A program made the translations under genes and the position numbers. Positions 15,062 through 16,825 of a DNA stretch of 16,825 nucleotides are shown piece after piece (position 1 is the stretch's first letter; each line of letters opens with the position of its first letter). The notes under the pieces were generated by a model. The model had not been told where the DNA came from and ran no database searches. It saw only the letters and a list, made by a program, of their open reading frames with translations. Source of the stretch: Rickettsiales bacterium (lineage in GTDB: Bacteria; Pseudomonadota; Alphaproteobacteria; Rickettsiales; UBA3002); contig PBPD01000022.1 of assembly GCA_002725445.1 (NCBI GenBank), positions 1 through 16,825 on the forward strand. Reading direction: 5' to 3'.

Positions 15062-15097
15062 AAAGCCCCGTCTGGCACATGGGTCAGGCGGGGCTTT
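15062..15097. terminator. Bidirectional intrinsic terminator between arsC-like gene and icd
   Basis: A 13-bp stem AAAGCCCCGTCTG / CAGGCGGGGCTTT (one T:G wobble) encloses a 10-nt loop (15075-15084). TTTCTT follows on the plus strand and A-tracts precede it, giving a U-tract for the minus strand. It lies 27 nt after the arsC-like stop and 20 nt beyond the icd stop, so it should end both convergent transcripts. Confidence 0.9.
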
Positions 15098-15117
15098 CTT
15101 ATAAGGCTTAAAAGCGA

Positions 15118-16329
15118 TTATAGCGCGTTTTGAAGGCGCTGATCGATCGCTTCCATAAATTGGGTAGTGTTCAGCCATTTCTGGTCTTTGCCTACCAGCA
15201 GTGCCAGATCTTTGGTCATTTGTCCGGATTCTACCGTATCAATCACCACTTTCTCCAGCGTGTCGGCGAATTCCTGCAATGCGGTGTTCTCGTCGAACTT
15301 GCCGCGATAACGCAATGCATTGGTCCATGCGAAGATAGACGCAATGGGATTGGTGGAGGTTTGTTCGCCTTGCTGATGCAAACGGAAATGGCGTGTTACC
15401 GTGCCGTGTGCGGCTTCGGTTTCTACTGTTTTGCCATCGGGCGTAATCAACACCGATGTCATCAGTCCGAGGCTGCCAAAGCCCTGTGCTACTACATCAG
15501 ACTGTACGTCGCCGTCATAGTTTTTGCAGGCCCATACAAAGCCGCCTTTGGATTTGATGGCGTAAGCTACCAGATCGTCAATCAGGCGGTGTTCGTACCA
15601 AATGCCGGCGTCTTTGAATTTATCTTCAAATTCTTCCTCAAACACTTTCTGGAAGAGGTCTTTGAAACGGCCATCGTATTTCTTGAGGATGGTGTTTTTG
15701 GTGGAGTGCAGCACCGGATAGCCTTGCAGCAGACCATAATTCATGCAGGCACGTGCAAAGCCGATGATGGACTCGTCCAGATTATACATAGCCATGCCAA
15801 CCCCACCGCCGGGGAAGTCAAAAATTTCATGCTCTTCCGGTGCGCTGCCATCTTCAGGGGTGAAGGTCATGGTCAGTTTGCCGGGCTTGTCGATCACCAT
15901 ATCGGTGGCGCGGTATTGGTCGCCAAAGGCGTGACGGCCTACGATGATAGGCTCTTGCCAGCCTTGTACATAGCGCGGCACATTTTTGCAGATAATGGGT
16001 GCACGGAAAATGGTGCCACCCAGAATGTTACGAATGGTGCCGTTAGGCGAGCGGTACATGCGATTCAGGCCAAACTCTTCCACGCGCGCCTCATCGGGCG
16101 TGATGGTGGCGCATTTCACGCCAACGCCATACTCAGCGATGGCATGAGCTGCATCTTTGGTAATCTGATCGTCCGTTTTGTCGCGGCTCTCAATGCCCAG
16201 ATCGAAATATTTCAGGTCAATATCCAGATATGGCAGAATCAGTTTTTCTTTGATCATTGCCCAGATAATGCGGGTCATTTCATCGCCATCCAGTTCGACG
16301 ACCGGGGTATCTACTTTGATTTTACTCAT
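15118..16329 (-). CDS. icd: Isocitrate dehydrogenase, NADP+-dependent (eukaryote-like homodimer type)
   Basis: Icd decarboxylates isocitrate to 2-oxoglutarate, the substrate of the SucAB-Lpd complex encoded next door. The 403-residue protein belongs to the IDH type shared by mitochondria and many alphaproteobacteria, not the E. coli type. YRSPNGTIRNILGGT gives Ser94, Asn96 and Arg100; FRAPI gives Arg109; VGRHAFGDQYRATD gives Arg132 and Tyr139. All match human IDH1 numbering. The metal-binding YDGDVQSD lies at 271-278 with Asp274 and Asp278, preceded by TKNTILKKYDGRF. AGGAGA lies 5-6 nt upstream of the ATG. It is transcribed toward the sucAB run, ends at the shared terminator, and has a 63-nt gap before the upstream minus-strand gene, with no clear promoter there. 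Confidence 0.97.
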   Translation of the reverse strand: MSKIKVDTPVVELDGDEMTRIIWAMIKEKLILPYLDIDLKYFDLGIESRDKTDDQITKDAAHAIAEYGVGVKCATITPDEARVEEFGLNRMYRSPNGTIRNILGGTIFRAPIICKNVPRYVQGWQEPIIVGRHAFGDQYRATDMVIDKPGKLTMTFTPEDGSAPEEHEIFDFPGGGVGMAMYNLDESIIGFARACMNYGLLQGYPVLHSTKNTILKKYDGRFKDLFQKVFEEEFEDKFKDAGIWYEHRLIDDLVAYAIKSKGGFVWACKNYDGDVQSDVVAQGFGSLGLMTSVLITPDGKTVETEAAHGTVTRHFRLHQQGEQTSTNPIASIFAWTNALRYRGKFDENTALQEFADTLEKVVIDTVESGQMTKDLALLVGKDQKWLNTTQFMEAIDQRLQNAL

Positions 16330-16392
16330 GCGTCTCTCCTGCTATGAATTCGCTTGCTCCATGCCTAGCATAGTGGTGGCCGTGCGCAAGTG

Positions 16393-16825
16393 TTATTGCA
16401 CGTTAAAGCGCAACAAGCTGCGCCCCACTGGCTGCACCTGAACAGGTTGCTCTACACTATGAATCAGGCAAAGTGCATTTGGTTTATCTTCGCAGTAATA
16501 AAATGTGCCCTGTAGTGTAAGTTTGCTATTAGGGGTAAGCTTGGGAAGGGTAATGCGGCCGGTTTTCAGCTCTTCCCTGCCCCAATGACCGACCACTTTC
16601 TTGTCGCGATCATACAAGGCGAGGAAGCTTGGCGCTTCGTCGTTTATTTTCCAGCCTTGCTCTAATTCAATGCGAATCTGCACTTGTTTGGGCTGTATCG
16701 GCATAGCGTCATAGGTATGAATATTGGGCAGTATTTCGCTATAGCCCGGCGCTTTATTCTCAGCTTTTGGCACCAGCTGCAATGTGTCTACGCGGCCGGT
16801 TTTCAGCCCGATCTTGCGAATGGCG
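16393..16825 (-). CDS. C-terminus of an NHL-repeat protein resembling NHLRC2 (5' end outside window)
   Basis: The open frame enters from the right edge and gives 143 residues. The first, AIRKIGLKTGRVDTL, reads like the last blade of an NHL beta-propeller. The rest is a beta-rich domain: an amphipathic strand (IRIELEQGWKIND), a middle with LALYDRD, then GTFYYCEDKPNALC, and QPVQV near the end. This pattern (YYC, a second Cys about eight residues on, then QP) recalls the C-terminal domain of NHLRC2, which has thioredoxin, NHL and beta domains in that order. The thioredoxin domain would lie outside the window. A TTG at 16782 could be read as a start, but the frame stays open upstream with NHL-like sequence, so it is internal. 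Function is not known to me; the architecture suggests a thiol-redox or binding role. Confidence 0.7.
   Translation of the reverse strand, partial: AIRKIGLKTGRVDTLQLVPKAENKAPGYSEILPNIHTYDAMPIQPKQVQIRIELEQGWKINDEAPSFLALYDRDKKVVGHWGREELKTGRITLPKLTPNSKLTLQGTFYYCEDKPNALCLIHSVEQPVQVQPVGRSLLRFNVQ

Noticed and set aside
15130..16347. Long 405-codon open frame on the plus strand opposite icd
   Set aside because: It lies wholly antisense to an unmistakable isocitrate dehydrogenase, shows no recognisable motif, and is a by-product of codon bias.
1..16825. Mobile element, phage, defence system or CRISPR
   Set aside because: No transposase, integrase, long terminal repeats, direct-repeat array or defence protein; every sizeable frame is a housekeeping gene or its shadow.

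Overview
This window looks like chromosomal core DNA of an alphaproteobacterium with a mid-range GC content. No mobile element, tRNA, rRNA or CRISPR array is visible, and no coding region is frameshifted. The placement rests on gene order and protein type. The order aroE - ppsR (DUF299) <- origin-like gap -> hemE - hemH - hemJ - rho is the cluster known around the chromosomal origins of Caulobacter and Rickettsia (hemE next to the RP001/CC0001 gene). The mdh-sucC-sucD-sucA-sucB-lpd order is also common in alphaproteobacteria. I cannot assign an order or genus from the sequence alone.

Layout. 1-1636, minus strand: aroE (3' end cut by the window edge) and ppsR, overlapping by 4 nt. 1637-2018: a non-coding gap with two perfect and four near-perfect DnaA boxes, a CtrA-like site, two GANTC sites, a run of CTA/CAT triplets and a very AT-rich tract. 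It is a strong candidate for the replication origin. 2019-4538, plus strand: hemE, hemH and hemJ, overlapping each other, covering the uroporphyrinogen decarboxylase, protoporphyrinogen oxidase and ferrochelatase steps of heme synthesis. 4539-4739: the rho leader with hairpins, a promoter candidate and C-rich tracts. 4740-5996: rho.

6079-15034, plus strand: mdh, sucC, sucD, sucA, sucB, lpd and a small ArsC/YfgD-type thiol reductase. Together these give malate dehydrogenase, succinyl-CoA synthetase and the whole 2-oxoglutarate dehydrogenase complex (E1, E2, E3). The run ends at a strong bidirectional terminator (15062-15097). The convergent minus-strand icd (NADP isocitrate dehydrogenase of the type found in eukaryotes) supplies the 2-oxoglutarate used by SucA. 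Last is the C-terminus of a protein resembling the NHL-repeat/thioredoxin protein NHLRC2, running off the right edge.

Genes left and right of the 1.64-2.02 kb gap point away from it, so ppsR/aroE and everything from hemE to arsC would be read in the direction of fork movement if the gap is the origin. Only icd and the NHL gene would be head-on. No new defence or mobile system is visible. The most interesting region is the putative oriC, followed by the untranslated leaders of rho and sucA and the Cys-rich ferrochelatase tail.
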